From Punica granatum (taxonomy: Eukaryota > Streptophyta > Magnoliopsida > Myrtales > Lythraceae), in NCBI RefSeq assembly GCF_007655135.1, contig NC_045128.1:7068001-7132000 (forward strand): 64,000 nucleotides of DNA. Reading direction: 5' to 3'. The notes under the pieces were generated by a model. It was not told where the DNA came from and ran no database searches. It worked only from the letters and a program-made list of their open reading frames with translations. This document shows positions 12,633-25,087 of this stretch, in pieces (position 1 is the stretch's first letter; every line of letters begins with the position of its first letter). The translations under genes and the position numbers were made by a program.

Positions 12633-14059
12633 TCTTTTTTTTTTTAATTCCAAGCAAATAGGCATGTGAACGGTTTCCCGACATTTAGGCCAGGGTGGTT
12701 ACCATATCTATTGTGGAGGTTTTTTTAATATGAAATCGAGCCATCATAACACATTTGGTACTTTTCAGTTCAAGTGTGTAATACTTTTAGTAATCATGAT
12801 TAAATTATTTTTTACTTCTACTTCTAATTTAAGTGTTTAGCATTACGATTGAAATATTTAATATTTTGTATAATCTATCATCAAAATACTAAACACTTAA
12901 ACTGAAATACTAAACATTTGAACTAAACAACGAAGCGTTTCATCGCAACTCAATGTTATGTTAGAATTGCCCCCATTGTTAAATCTAAACATGTCCAATA
13001 GTTTAATTCCACTTACTTTATACGAAATCTGAAAAAACAAAAGGACAAGGATGAGCAATATTCAGTTTGAAAAATAAAACAAAATCCAACTAAATCGAAC
13101 CGAGATTTGTTTTGAGCAGTTTCATCTTATATTTTTTATTATTATTTAGGGAAAAATTCATATTGCAATCCATATTATTTTTTAAATAAAAATTAATTCA
13201 AGTTATTCGACACTTATTTATCTCAAATAAATTCTAAAGTTCGAGTTTTGTGAATAGAAAAGATTTTTGATTGGAATAACTTTATTTTTTAGGGGACCAA
13301 CTCAGGTCGAACTTGATTAGCTTGCATCCTTTCGACTCCGGATAACAAGATCTACACAGAAAAACTTATATGTCATCATACACATAAACAACTAAAATCT
13401 CTCATACTTTCTGGGAAAATACTGAAAATGAAAAATAATAAGAAAAAGCTGCTACTCTATTATCTTAAAAATCTCTCGCATTTTTTTCTCTATCATTTAT
13501 TTTTAAAATCAACAAATTCTAGAATTAAAACATGGGGACAATTTTTTAAAATTAATAAGAAGCTTTGATTTTGCACAAAAACCCGAGAGCGATCTTGTAT
13601 GCGGACCGCGTACGAAAAGGAATAGTATAGTTTAAGTCCAAACAAATTTATAATTTGAGGGGAAAAAAGATAAAAATATTAAGACCGGTTATGTAATTTA
13701 TTTGGCCTGAATAGGTTATGTAATTCAGTAAATCAGAATAAATTGCCTTTATTTTCCTCATAAAAGCTCTAATTTTCCTAAATTAAAGTCTTTTATTTTT
13801 TTGTGAATTAAAGCCGATTTTTTTTATAGTAATTAACTTATTTGTCTTCCAATACACCAAATTTTTGTTCCAATTCCAAGTTAAGTAAAGTCACTTTCGC
13901 TTTTTTTTTTCTCTCTCTATCAGCAAGATCAATTAATTTCCTTCCGTAAACTAAAAATAAAATACAATAAAAAAACTTTGGGGACATAAGCAAGTTCTCT
14001 ACTTGATTAACTGAATGTTTCTTAAATACTAGAGGTGAATTGGGAGTTTCATTTTCTTT
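12633..14059. other. AT-rich intergenic sequence
   Basis: No gene seen; the sequence is rich in AT and poly-purine/pyrimidine runs. About 12760-12930 contains mutually related phrases around TACTAAACACTTAAACTGAA that could be a decayed short repeat. Confidence 0.45.
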
Positions 14060-14232
14060 TTCCGTTTATACCATAATATCGGAAAGTCTAATGAACTCCG
14101 ATAAATTCAGTTCGAGCTGAATCGGTCCACTAAGAGGTAATATTCTTCAATGAAAGATTTTCTCCATTTACAAGACTCCAATTCGATAGTCTATTTAAGA
14201 GAAAAAATATTGAACTGCTTAAACCACCTCTA
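14060..14232 (-). repeat. SINE-like dispersed repeat, minus-strand copy
   Basis: Contains CGGAAAGTCTAATGAACTCC, CAGTTCGAGCTGAATCGGTC and TTGAACTGCTTAAACCACC, matching the 54.6 kb and 45.4 kb copies in order and orientation. Confidence 0.6.
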
Positions 14233-16305
14233 ATTGGTTGAGAATTTCAAACTTTGTTAATCCAATATCTCTTCTAAATTTTTTAAATAAGTACGTATAT
14301 ATATATGGTAAATCTAATTCCACGCGGTTAAATGCAGTCATTTTTCTTTTTTAAATTTTTTTGGTCTGTTGATTAACCATAGTTGACCGATTTGGCAGAT
14401 ATCAAGTCTAAATCAAACCTTGATAGTTTTTAAAAGCAGAAGTGCACATATCAGTTTGGAGGAAGCTCTTTTTTTATTTTTATTTTTATTTTTAAATTCT
14501 GGTTCTCTGGTTCTGGTAGGAATGGATCCTCTTCAGGTCTGGTTGTTAGGGAAGGAAAGATATTAATCACCAAAGATTTTGGTTACGTGTCCGTTTTAGT
14601 TCCAAGTCTTTGGGGAAGGTCGACCCACCACGAATCAATCAATCAATTAATTAATTATTATTTTTTATTACAAGAGAGATTCATCGATCCGAAATAATAA
14701 AATAAAAATTTTAATAATTAATAAGGGACATGTGCCCAATTACCAATACTGAGCCTGAATCTCTTTAGTTACCAGATTAGAGCGTGCATTATTGCGTATG
14801 CTGCCCCCTTTTGATTGTCAATAATATGATGTTTTATGGTACTTGGTGATCAGAACGCTCATGACTCTGGAAAAAGATTGAAAGAAAGGGAAAGATCATA
14901 AGGGATGTAAAAAAAACCTATAAATGAATCCAAAATCATATGAATTCAGTTTGAGAGAACAAGCGTATTGCACTGAGTTATATTGCCTGATTAATATATT
15001 GTCTTTTTTCGATTACAAAAGAGTTTCATGAGTTCGATAACAATGAAATATGAATCCTTATAGCTAATAAAGGAGTATAAGTTTTCATAACGAATATCGA
15101 ATTTCAAACCTATTAATTATCAAGTAAAACTATACGCCGTAGAGTTACATCCTCTTTGCTGCCATTATCTTGTATTTAAGGCTGCGTGTGATAGAAATCC
15201 ACGTATGTTGCTCCACTTTGATTATAGCCAGAAAAGGCTAATGGCCGACAGATGCATTTATCCACAAATTAGGAGTGTCATATATGCCAGTGGTTTTCAA
15301 AGGAAACATGGCCACAATCTTCGGATTATTGGGGGCCAACTCTGTTCGTCTGTCTCCATTTGTCTGTGCCTGTGGTTGGATTTAGCTGAGAGAATCGCAA
15401 TGAAGTTTCACCAACCAGTCTGCACCCCGAAACCTGAGCTGGTCAATTTTGATTCAATCCACATCCTAATGACTGTTTTATCTTTTCGATTCCAAAACGA
15501 CAACTTGATCGGATCGAATAGTATGACTCGATCGACCAAGGGAAGATCGCCAATTGCTAGCACAGTAAATGTCTACTAGTCAATACCAGACACGAAAGTA
15601 AGGGAAAGTATGCATCACACTACACATGGTCCCCAATAGGCTCGTCCGGTGAGGTGAATGTCCCTTCAATTATCAAAGAGGCCTCATGATCATTCACGTG
15701 CCGAATGGTAGTAATTACATGTTGTTCAATTAGAGGATCGATTTTATAGCCCGTATGTGCTCTCATATGCGACCTAGCCATCTATCTTGACATGTTCGTC
15801 GCCAAAAATAAAAAATAAAAATTATTGACTTGTTCAGTCAAACGAGAAAAGTGTAATATATTCATCCCTGTGATTCGTCTTCTACACTGCTTATATGTAG
15901 ATTATATATTTAATTACTTGGCAGAAAAGAGGCCTTATCAGTTGAGAGGACACTTATAAGCTGCAGCTAGAATTGTCATTTGAGTTATATCAGTGTAATT
16001 ACCTACCTAATTAATTACAGGACTTACAGTTACCACTTGTACCATGGAACAGTCAGTGAAATATATCCACATACATATATAAAAATTATGTTTGATAACC
16101 TTATTGAAAAAAAATTTGACACTGAACTTTATAATCAGATGTAAGGAAGGTATAACATTGGGTTTCTTGAACTCTTGTGCTGATCGCTTGCGCGGTAGGC
16201 GGTTATGAAACTATAGGTGTGCATAAACCTGACTCCATTTCTAAAGGTTTAGATTTAGATAATCCATTATTAGGAAATAATCCACTGGAATCTACCTTAC
16301 AAGAG
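14233..16305. other. Intergenic sequence without recognised genes
   Basis: AT-rich. The longest open stretch (15205-15579, 124 codons, plus strand) has no recognisable domain and no splice or codon-bias support, so I do not call it a gene. Confidence 0.45.
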
Positions 16306-16460
16306 TTAGTTTAAGTGATTTGGCGTTTGCTTTGATCCCCTTAAGTAAGATCTCGTGTTCGAGTCACGTGAATAAAGAAAATTCTTGACTAAAAGAGTTT
16401 TAATTTTTAGTGAAATAATCCGACTCGAATTGAATTAGTATGGACTTGGATTTCCATATA
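16306..16460 (+). repeat. SINE-like dispersed repeat, plus-strand copy
   Basis: AGTTTAAGTGATTTGGCG, then GTGTTCGAGTCACGTGAATA and AAAAGAGTTTTAATTTTTAG, then GACTCGAATTGAATTAG: the same order of blocks as the 10.9 and 51.2 kb copies. Confidence 0.6.
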
Positions 16461-16715
16461 TAAAGGTAGATGCAGAAAAAAAAATTATTGGAGCCTCTCT
16501 AATCCGTCTTCGTATGACTTAATTTATATTTTGTTTTCGCCGCGGCCTGTTTACCTACCGAATAAGAAAGACAACATTTGGGTTATCCACTAATATTGTC
16601 ATCTTCTTCTTTGTTAAATATATAAATAAATATGTACATGCACGCACTTTAAACTCAATGGCTTTCTCATCTTCCTCTCTGTTAATTATGAATTAAGGTT
16701 GTTCACCCATACATG

Positions 16716-16753
<38 letters not shown>

Positions 16754-17949
16754 TTAAGGTTTCTTTGGGCCACAACGTATTCAGGTTGTCTTTTTTAATG
16801 TTCTTCTCCCTGCACCCACAAACTGTTCTTGTTTTCAAAATTATTCAAGATATGACTAATTGAACGGCGCCCGTGGTACGTGCGAATCAAGTAGGTCTAA
16901 TATTATATGAATCATGAGGTTCAAATAATATATCCTGGCAGCGTTATTATTTGATGGCTTCATAAATGATCTAGATTTTCATTTGGCTCATCCATGAAGG
17001 AATTTTAGCACATGTTGATGCTGTACTCGGTGAATTGCTTTGCTTTTTAGAATAAAACGCTAGAAATATGGAGTCCACTGAGAGCTCATGGGAAGCAACA
17101 ACCACTTCGGTACTTAACCCGACTAGCCTTTGTGGTACATAGTCGATAAGGTGTCATCATCCGTGATGTGAATAAGCGAAGCGATCATGAAAGAATTCAT
17201 TAATGCAACCCTCCAAAAAGCAAAAAAAGGCAAAACTTAAATATGAATTTTTATAAAGGTAAATTCCTTCTGTATTCTTTGTGGTTTCGATAATTCTAGA
17301 AAGACCAATTTTTTTTTTAAATAGGACACTTACCACTCTTATTTTTATTGAGTGGTGATTGACTCAGCATGACTTGGACATTTAAATTAACTTGCCCCTT
17401 CATCTGCACGTTGCAGTGGGATTATTGTTTGACTAATTATTTTATATAGTTAATTAGATAATAATTCTATTATATTGTATGGAATAAATTGATATAGGAT
17501 TAATTAACGTTATGTTTTTTTTTCTTTTGGAGAATTTTCATCTTTTAATTAATTAATGTGATAGTTTGATTAATGTGGTCGGCTAATAAATGTCAATCGT
17601 GTAATAGATGAAAGTGCTTAATTAATGTCATGGGAAATGTGAAGGGACGGACCATAAGGAGCTGAAAGTTTGAAAAGTGACAATGTTAATCCTCGCTCTT
17701 TGTTTTAAAATGATATATTATATACAGATGTGATACTAACAATAATAATATTTAGTTTAAATATAAATAAGTTCTAAAAAGTTAAAAATAAATTATAAAT
17801 TATAAAGAATGGGTGGAGTATGGTTGGTTATGATCCTAAGACGGCCACCGCTGCTGGTCCCCACCCCCAATTTGAGGTCATCGGTAAGGCTGTATGGGAA
17901 AAATTTAAAAATCGAAAAAACCTACCCTACACTATAATAAAATCCCGAG
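16461..17949. other. Intergenic sequence with TA microsatellite
   Basis: No gene seen. A (TA)n tract lies at about 16722-16750. Confidence 0.45.
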
Positions 17950-18318
17950 CTTGCATTTGGTTTTCGAGTTAGATAATAATTCAACTCAACTTGATCTTGT
18001 GCAATAATTGTAAGTGTTGACAAATATATTGATGCGTGAAAATAAAATAAAATAAAATAAAAAATATATATATAGATGTGAAAGTATATGAGAAATTTAT
18101 TATTAAAAAATTATTATGTATATATAGATGTAAAAATATATAGAAAATTTATTATTAAAAAATTGATTATAAAAATTATTAAAAAAAAGTATGTCATAAA
18201 ATTTATTTTTAAATTAGAGAAAAATATAAAACAATAATGATTGTATTATTGAATTTGTGAAAAGTAGAGTTGAGTTGAGTTCAGTAAGATATTTTATTCA
18301 AAAAACAAACAAAGCCGA
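17950..18318. mobile_element. MITE-like element, family A, second copy
   Basis: Left end GCATTTGGTTTTCGAGTTAG, right end AGTTGAGTTGAGTTCAG followed by AAAAAACAAACAAAGCC: imperfect terminal inverted repeats. The interior repeats GAAAATTTATTATTAAAAAA twice and contains ATAATGATTGTATTATTGAA, which corresponds to blocks in the 11.7 kb copy. Non-coding. Confidence 0.55.
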
Positions 18319-20504
18319 AATTTTTGATCCCTAGATGAATTTTAGGCGGTTTTTCATTTCCAAAAAACCGAGCCGCCAAAAAAGTTGGTTTCTATGCAAA
18401 GAAACCCGACCGTCCCCTATCCAACCGAAACTAGTAATATTATATTTTTATTTATTAAAATATATAATATATGTAACATTTAGAATATTTATTCATAATA
18501 ATATTTGAAAAAAAGGGAGGAGTAAGATTCTAATATTATACTTTTGAGTTCAATGTTGTTTTCTTTTATGTTTATGGACTTACATTTCACATGATTTAAA
18601 CATTGTACTTGTTCATGATCCTTATATTTGTTATTGGATGGATAATTGCAATGAATTTCATTTTTTTAATTTTATATTTTATAATTTTTCTTTTTAATTC
18701 GGGGACCAAAAAAATACCTGAAAAAACCGGAATCGCTAATGGTCGGTTGTTCTTCATTCCAAATGGTTTATTGTGGGGTGTTAGATTCGAAAAAACCACC
18801 CAAAAAACTTAGGGCTCGAAAAGTTTAACTAAAAGATCAACCCACCCATCCATTTTCACCCCTAGTCATCGGAGAGCTATCGAGCCTTTGGCGACATCAT
18901 CTACGGAAGTGTATGTAGAAGGAAGAAAAAAAGGATTTGAAAAAGAGTACAGTGCAGCAATACTAATCCTTGATTTGAAAGAATGCGTCTGGTGCATCCT
19001 GGATTTAATTCCGATTATCCATGAAGTTGCACCCGTTGCCTTTATTTCTATCCCCTTCTAGATCCAGTAGAGGTTTTTTTTTTTTTTTTGGGTTACCGTC
19101 AAGCAGAGATCTTTAGAATTAAAGAAGACATAATTGTTGATTGTTTACCAGGAAAAAAACGATTTGAAATTATCATCTTATTGCTTTAATAATTGAAAGC
19201 TGCTGCTTGACCGACGGATTATTCGAACATTATCTTCTCATGATTAATTCAATCTATTCAGTCCAACTTATATCTGAGGAATCTTTAAAAAAAGAAGTCC
19301 GAATTTCATCATTCATATAGCAACTTTTCAATTGAACAGGTTTGAGAACGATATCTCTTAATGATTACCAAATTAATGTGATAAACATAAACAGCGATAT
19401 ATACCGACATGTATAAAATTTGAATCAGTATTCAGTTAATTCGTAGACAGTGCTTAGCCATAATTTGAATTATACCACCACATAGTTTTTGAATTTAGAA
19501 TAAGCTGTTCTTACATCTATTATAATTCCCACATTCTTCGCAATTCTATTTTCTTGTCAGACTTTTGCTTCTTTATAATTTGTTTCTTTTATATATGATG
19601 ATACACATGGATATAATTTAATCACTTAATTAAGAAAAGAGATTATTGAATTATAAATGTTAGGCATTGGGAGTTGTAGGATATGCAAACGCTGTTTCCG
19701 ATATATATATCGAAATAGTCAAATTGCATTATCCATAAATTAAAAAATAAAAAAAATAGTCAAATTGCTATTACCAAAAAAAAATAATCAAATTTGCTTC
19801 ATTTATTTATTTATTTATTTAAAAGTCGTAAAAGTTATATAGAATTGACTTCGAAATTTCGTTTACATAATTCAGACGGAGTATGCCTAAAGAAACTATG
19901 CATATGAATGCAAAGGTTGGCATAATTATTGGTCGACCCTACTAAGAGCTGAATGAGGTGCTCGATAATTTGAAAGAGCAAGAAAATAATTTGATTAGTA
20001 GAAGTTGTTGACCGTGAATGAAACAATTAATAGAAAAGTTGACTCGGTTTCGGTTCGACTGCTTATATATTTAGGAAATATATACTTCCCGTGAATATTT
20101 GAGTTTCTGAATATGTCTTCTTTAATTAATTAGCGCGTTTTGCGAAATTTTCTTTGTTTTTAATTCCCCCTCTCCCCTATTAATTATTTTCCCTAATTTC
20201 GCATTTGGGTTTTCTGGTAAAGCGGCACAAAACCGAATAAAGGGATCTTACAAAGCTCCCTCATTCTGGGAAATCACGTTAATAAATATATATATATTTG
20301 GTGTACAATCACGTTGATAATTTGTACAAGAAAACAAAAACGAAAAGTTAATTATGTAGCGGTCAAATCCTACCTAAGGTAACTCCTAAGGAGAACCAAA
20401 ATTAATTTGCGCCTTATTTTTTTAAAAAAATTTAAAGATTTTTCAGAAATGACCTTAATTTTGTTATTATTCGAAAAAGCCTTCTCTGGGATCACATATT
20501 TCTT
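18319..20504. other. AT-rich intergenic sequence
   Basis: No gene, RNA gene or bounded mobile element recognised. Confidence 0.45.
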
Positions 20505-20690
20505 CTTTTTTGGTGAGCATCACATGAAATTCGAAAATTCAATGGGATCCGACTAATCTAAACTCATGCCAGGACAACATATGAAGGGATTGAGCTCTTT
20601 CAATCGTGAATTATTTTTCTATCCACTATACTTGAATCTGAAATTGTAATTAAAAAAAATAAGTACTAAATCACTTAAATCAATTAATCA
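20505..20690 (-). repeat. SINE-like dispersed repeat, weak copy
   Basis: CGAAAATTCAATGGGATCCG with AATCTAAACTCATGCCAGGA matches the 12.5 and 54.6 kb copies in its first third; the remainder is strongly diverged. Confidence 0.4.
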
Positions 20691-21355
20691 ACTCACCTTC
20701 ATTGAATCAAACACATTAATATATATATTTTTCCCCTAAAGACTCTAATTTGAAGGGGTTCCTATGAACTAGTGCTCCCTCTCTCTCTTCGTGAGTTGTC
20801 TGAGAAAGGGTGGCCTCGAGAGGTTATTGGGGCCGGTGCGACGGAGTCCCCACCGTCGAAATTTTTAGAGAGAAGATAGAATGACCTTAAAAAATTAAAA
20901 AAGAAAAATAATTAGGATCATTTGATAAAAAGATAAGCTCTTATTACCAGGATAGGTGACACGATATAATGCTTTGATTATGGTATCAGAATATCACCCA
21001 ACTTACCGTTGGAATATTCGTTTTTAGATGATAATTATTCGGAGTATTCTTTTGTATCCACTACTAATTGTTATGAGTATTATATTCCATCCCTTATGGA
21101 AGTGAGACTTAAAAAACGAAATTCTAATGCCCATCAATTCCTGTCTATATTCATGTCCATATCTTATCAAAAAGATAATTATTGATCTTGTTTAGACCCA
21201 TGAAACACTTACTTGTTGCACTAAACAGTTTTCTTATGGCCATCGAAATATCGACTTTGCTTTGCACCCTCGAGCTTTAGTTGCTTAGCTTGGCCGCACA
21301 AGATAACGGACTTGAACCATAACTATTCCCTCTCCATAAGACATGTTTGGTCTTA
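20691..21355. other. Intergenic sequence
   Basis: No gene seen. A TGGTATCAGAATATCACC phrase at about 20981 resembles a primer-binding site, but no flanking LTR pair was found. Confidence 0.4.
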
Positions 21356-21556
21356 TAAAAAGTCTAGGGTATGGAATTGCTTAATTTCATCCATTGAATA
21401 ACATGTACAGAGCATAGATATATACACTTGTGCCTATGAAGGTAATCGGAAAAATTAACAATTACAAAGGAATAAAGATGGAAAGTACATCACATAATAT
21501 ACATAAGAATATCGAGGGGGATCAAATCTTGTATTCCAACACCTTCATCCTTAATA
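21356..21556 (-). repeat. Copia element 2, 3' LTR
   Basis: Direct repeat of 24885-25087; both contain GTCTAGGGTATGGAATTGCT and ATCAAATCTTGTATTCCA. Confidence 0.9.
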
Positions 21557-21676
21557 CTCCCCATCAAGTTAGAGCGTGAATATCATGAACGCCCAATTTG
21601 CCCAGCAAAAAATGGAATCGTTCCTTGTCAAGAGCTTTTGTGAAAATGTCTGCTGGTTGTTGTCGTGTAGGCACAT

Positions 21677-22339
21677 GCTCTGTGACAATTTTTTTTTTTG
21701 CTGAATAATGAATATTATTAATTAGAAACAGCGTCTACAAAAGTACAAGGGTTGGGGTACCCCTAGAAAATACATAAAGAGGCAAAATTTGAACTTAAAC
21801 CAAGATGGCCTAGATCATGAGCTAGGGTATTATCCGAACTTGGTATCCAAGAACATATCCAATTGGAAAAGCGATTAAGAGTAGATCTAATATCCGATAC
21901 AATGCTCATAATCTCCCACGGTGGGCAGTGCAGGTGCAAAATGGCATCTATCAGTAGCAGGGCATCACATCGAAGCCAAATTTTGGTCAATCCTCTTTCT
22001 GCCGCAATCGATAAAGCAAGGAGTGCTGCTCAAGCTTCTGATTGAAGTGGTTTGTCTTCACGAGAGATCTGGAACCATGAGAATGATGGGGGCTATTCAG
22101 ATGTTGTAGGACTCCTGATAGGCATGATCTGTTGATGTTCTAGGATGCATCCGTGTTGATGATGTTCCACTCAGGCCCCGTGGGTTCTTGTGAAGGTCCA
22201 AGATGCAAAGATGATGTGGATGAGCTTCCTTCTTGCTTCCCTGATCGGCATCCGCTTTCATTATGCTCTATGTAGTAGCTTTTGATTCTTTTGATGGTTT
22301 GATAGAGGTATCCTGGTTTCCCTTAAGCTCTGTGACAAT
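21677..22339 (-). mobile_element. 5'-truncated LINE fragment with 13-bp target duplication
   Basis: GCTCTGTGACAAT occurs at 21677-21689 and again at 22327-22339. Between them lie 637 bp that begin with a T run on the plus strand, that is, a poly(A) tail at the 3' end of a minus-strand insert. The insert encodes an RNase H-like (RVT_3) piece at 21763-21990 with PPWEIMSIVSDIRSTL and SWIPSSDNTLAHDLGHLGL, typical of the C-terminal domain of plant LINE polyproteins. Removing the insert and one repeat restores the Copia RNase H reading across the site, so the insertion is later than the Copia element. Confidence 0.88.
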
Positions 22340-22439
22340 GTGTTTGGCTAATAAATGCTCCCGAATAAAGTGACAATCTATTTCTATATGTTTGGTTCTT
22401 TCATGAAAAACCAGATTAGCCGCAATATATGAATTAACT

Positions 22440-24601
22440 CAAAAGGACGATCCGCTTTATTCATACTTAAAAGGAATGAAAGTTGAGTCTGCTTAGCTCG
22501 CAAACAAACGTCACATAATTTGTTTCATTGCTACGAAATCGAAAACTGGAAATAAGAGATAGATGTTTCAATGACGGGTGCCATAAACGTTTACGTCATT
22601 TCTCACAGTTTTCATTTCTCTAGCTCCAAATGCACACTCGTGAGCCACACCATCAAGTTGATATAAGCCCCCTTGTAATTCAGTCACTTCAATCAGCTTC
22701 CTCTCGGTTAAGTCATGTATCAAATAACGATTTTGTGAGAAAATTAATCCACAATTTATATCCTTCGTCAAACGCAACTAAAATTAGATTACAAGCACAA
22801 TTTGGCACGTAGAGAACATTTTTCAGAGATAGACCCGGTCCTATTTCAACACAACCCATCTATTCAGCATGCACACATCGGCCATCCATTGCCCATATTG
22901 GATAAGGTCAATTAATCAGAACCGGATCAATCAGCCACTTCGAATTTCCTGTCATATGCACAGTAGCGACAATGTCTAGAATCCATCTCGCGTTGTTCCT
23001 ATGGAAAGAAGAACTCATACTAGCAAAGTTGGAGGTATCCTCGATTGGATTAAGCAGCGAGAGCAGTTGTTGGACCTGCTCATGTGTCAGGGTAGCTGCT
23101 TTCCCTTCTGATGATTCACCCACCTCTACATCTTCGGCAGATAAAACAACCTATTGCTGTCTTCCTCCAAATGGTTGTTGCATCTGCTTTTTTAAACTCG
23201 ACTGATTTGATTTACCTAATGATCATAACCAGCCCATTTTCGCTCAAAACCTGTCCTCTTGTGCTGTTTCCAATTAACCGGATAGCCAATTATCTAATAG
23301 CAATCCAACCTTTAGTGGCCTATCTTGTCGCAGGTACTGCAACTCACTCATTTTTGGTGACTTGTTTTACCGCAATAACTACAGGTCGACTTCACATCTT
23401 TGCCTCCTCCATTACTTGCAGCGAAAGCAACTGCGTCCATTGCTCCTCCGCGTCCTTGCGTTGCCACCTGATGTGATGCGGCAGAAGACATGACAAGTCG
23501 GTACCTGGAAAAAAATAGGTTCTGACGACCCTATTTCGAAGGAAATGGCCTCCGGAGCAAAACTCACGCTTCGCCGTAATTTTTCGATATTTAAGGCAAA
23601 TTCCATCGTTTAGGCCTCAAATAGGTAATTTATGTTAATTAGGGTGTTCTGCACTTTTTGAAAAGTTCAGTTCTTTTTATGTAATTTAGGTTTTTTTAAA
23701 CCCTATTTAAGTTTTCTGTAAGCCCTAGGGCAAGGAGAGTCGTCTTTTCATTATCAATACAATTAAGAGCCTTCGTGCTTTGTCCAATCTCGGATTAATT
23801 CGAGTTTGATGCCTATTTATTGGTATTCGTAGAATTATAGAAGGTTGTAGTTCCGGTATTTGTGCGCGAATCAACGGGTTTTTGACTGTTACTCGCGTTG
23901 TACGCTGCGTCATGATGGCTTTCCTCCGGTGAAATCATCTGATACAGCTTTGTTAGCGAGGGAAGTGGATCATTGGTCAGTATCTGTGGTCGCACTATTC
24001 CAAAAGTTTATGTATTTAGCCCCAATAGGAACTGATGAACCGTCTTTGCTTCCCTTTCCCTAACCAACTCTCATGCAGCACCACGCGTACATGCCGTGGC
24101 AGTAAAGTAGTCCTCCAATTCATCCCACAGTGCCCTCAACAGTGTGTAGCACTTTGACACAGAGAGACCCTCCTGGCGTAAGTTGCTCAACTCGGCCTTA
24201 ATCTGTTGTATCCTGGTCGCATTTCCCTGAGAAAACCTCTGCTTAGGTCTTCCCACATCACCTGTACATTAGTTATATATGCTACGCTTGGCCGCAAACT
24301 CGGATCCAGAGAATCGAAAATCCACCTGATTAGCATCGAGTTGCATTGCTCCCAAAATCAACTTCTTGGTGTGCCCTCCTTTGGCTTCGGGATGGCTCCC
24401 ATCGATGAAGCCCGCCTTGTTCTTGGCTAACAAGGCATTCAACATTGCCTTCGACCATGTCGAGTAGTTTGCTCCTGTGAGTTTTATGTTGCATCTGATA
24501 TACGATAGTAGAAAACAATATGAACGAAAAAACAAAAGTGACATACGGAATTGATTACCCAGTTCGTCAGAAATTCTGACTACGTCTGGGGGCACCGTCA
24601 A
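22440..24601 (-). pseudogene. Copia element 2 gag, protease and pre-integrase remnants
   Basis: In coding order: gag at about 24601-24070 (KLTGANYSTWSKAMLNALL, FIDGSHPEA, then RFSQGNATRIQQIKAEL); a zinc-knuckle remnant near 23340-23390 (CDKIGH-RLDCY, with in-frame stops); protease near 23123-22908 where the family D-T-G-A reads D-I-V-A in ARWILDIVATVHMTG, so the active site is destroyed; and GAG-pre-integrase at 22777-22568 (LIEVTELQGGLYQL). Several stops and frame changes. Not functional. Confidence 0.88.
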
Positions 24602-24884
24602 GTCAGGTATTCCACTATTTTAAGTTAGGATTACAAGAGATATAAACTGCTATTTATAAGGGAACAAACCCTAATTACATCACTATTTGGAGTTGGATCG
24701 CCGATCTCGAACCGGATTCACAGTATTTCAGGCTCCATAACTCAACATTTTACACCTACAATTCCAACTCCTGGATTATCTCAACTGCTCAGATAATATG
24801 GTGATAAGAAATCAGTTGGTTTGAACTCTGCTATGGCTACACGCGCTCTAGCTAGGGTTCTTCCTCACCCTTTCTCTGATATCA

Positions 24885-25087
24885 TAAAAAGTCTAGGGTA
24901 TGGAATTGCTTAATTTCATTCATTGAATAACATGCACAGAGCATAGATATATATACTTGTGCCTATAAAGGTCATCGGAAAAATTAAAAATTACAAAGGA
25001 GTAAAGATGGAAAGTACAACATATAATATATATAGAAGAATATCGAGGAGGATCAAATCTTGTATTCCAGCGCCTTCATCCTCAATA
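24885..25087 (-). repeat. Copia element 2, 5' LTR
   Basis: Pairs with 21356-21556. It is bordered on the gag side by the TGATATCAGAG primer-binding site. Confidence 0.9.

Larger units (their letters stand above)
21356..25087 (-). mobile_element. Copia retrotransposon 2, internally deleted, with nested LINE
   Basis: LTRs 21356-21556 and 24885-25087 (about 200 bp, about 7% different by eye) on the minus strand. The primer-binding site TGATATCAGAG abuts the 5' LTR at about 24874-24884, and a purine stretch (GATGGGGAG) abuts the 3' LTR. The interior holds gag, zinc knuckle, protease and GAG-pre-integrase remnants, then jumps near 22430 to the last part of RNase H (HFIREHLLAKHIVTEHVP... ending KLGVHDIHALT at about 21570). 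Integrase and RT are deleted. A 637-bp LINE fragment interrupts the RNase H. No target duplication was confirmed. Confidence 0.88.

Noticed and set aside
15205..15579. 124-codon plus-strand open frame
   Set aside because: No family resemblance, and it lies in repeat-rich AT spacer with no supporting signals.
20981..21000. Primer-binding-site-like TGGTATCAGAATATC
   Set aside because: No flanking pair of LTRs was found, so no element was called.
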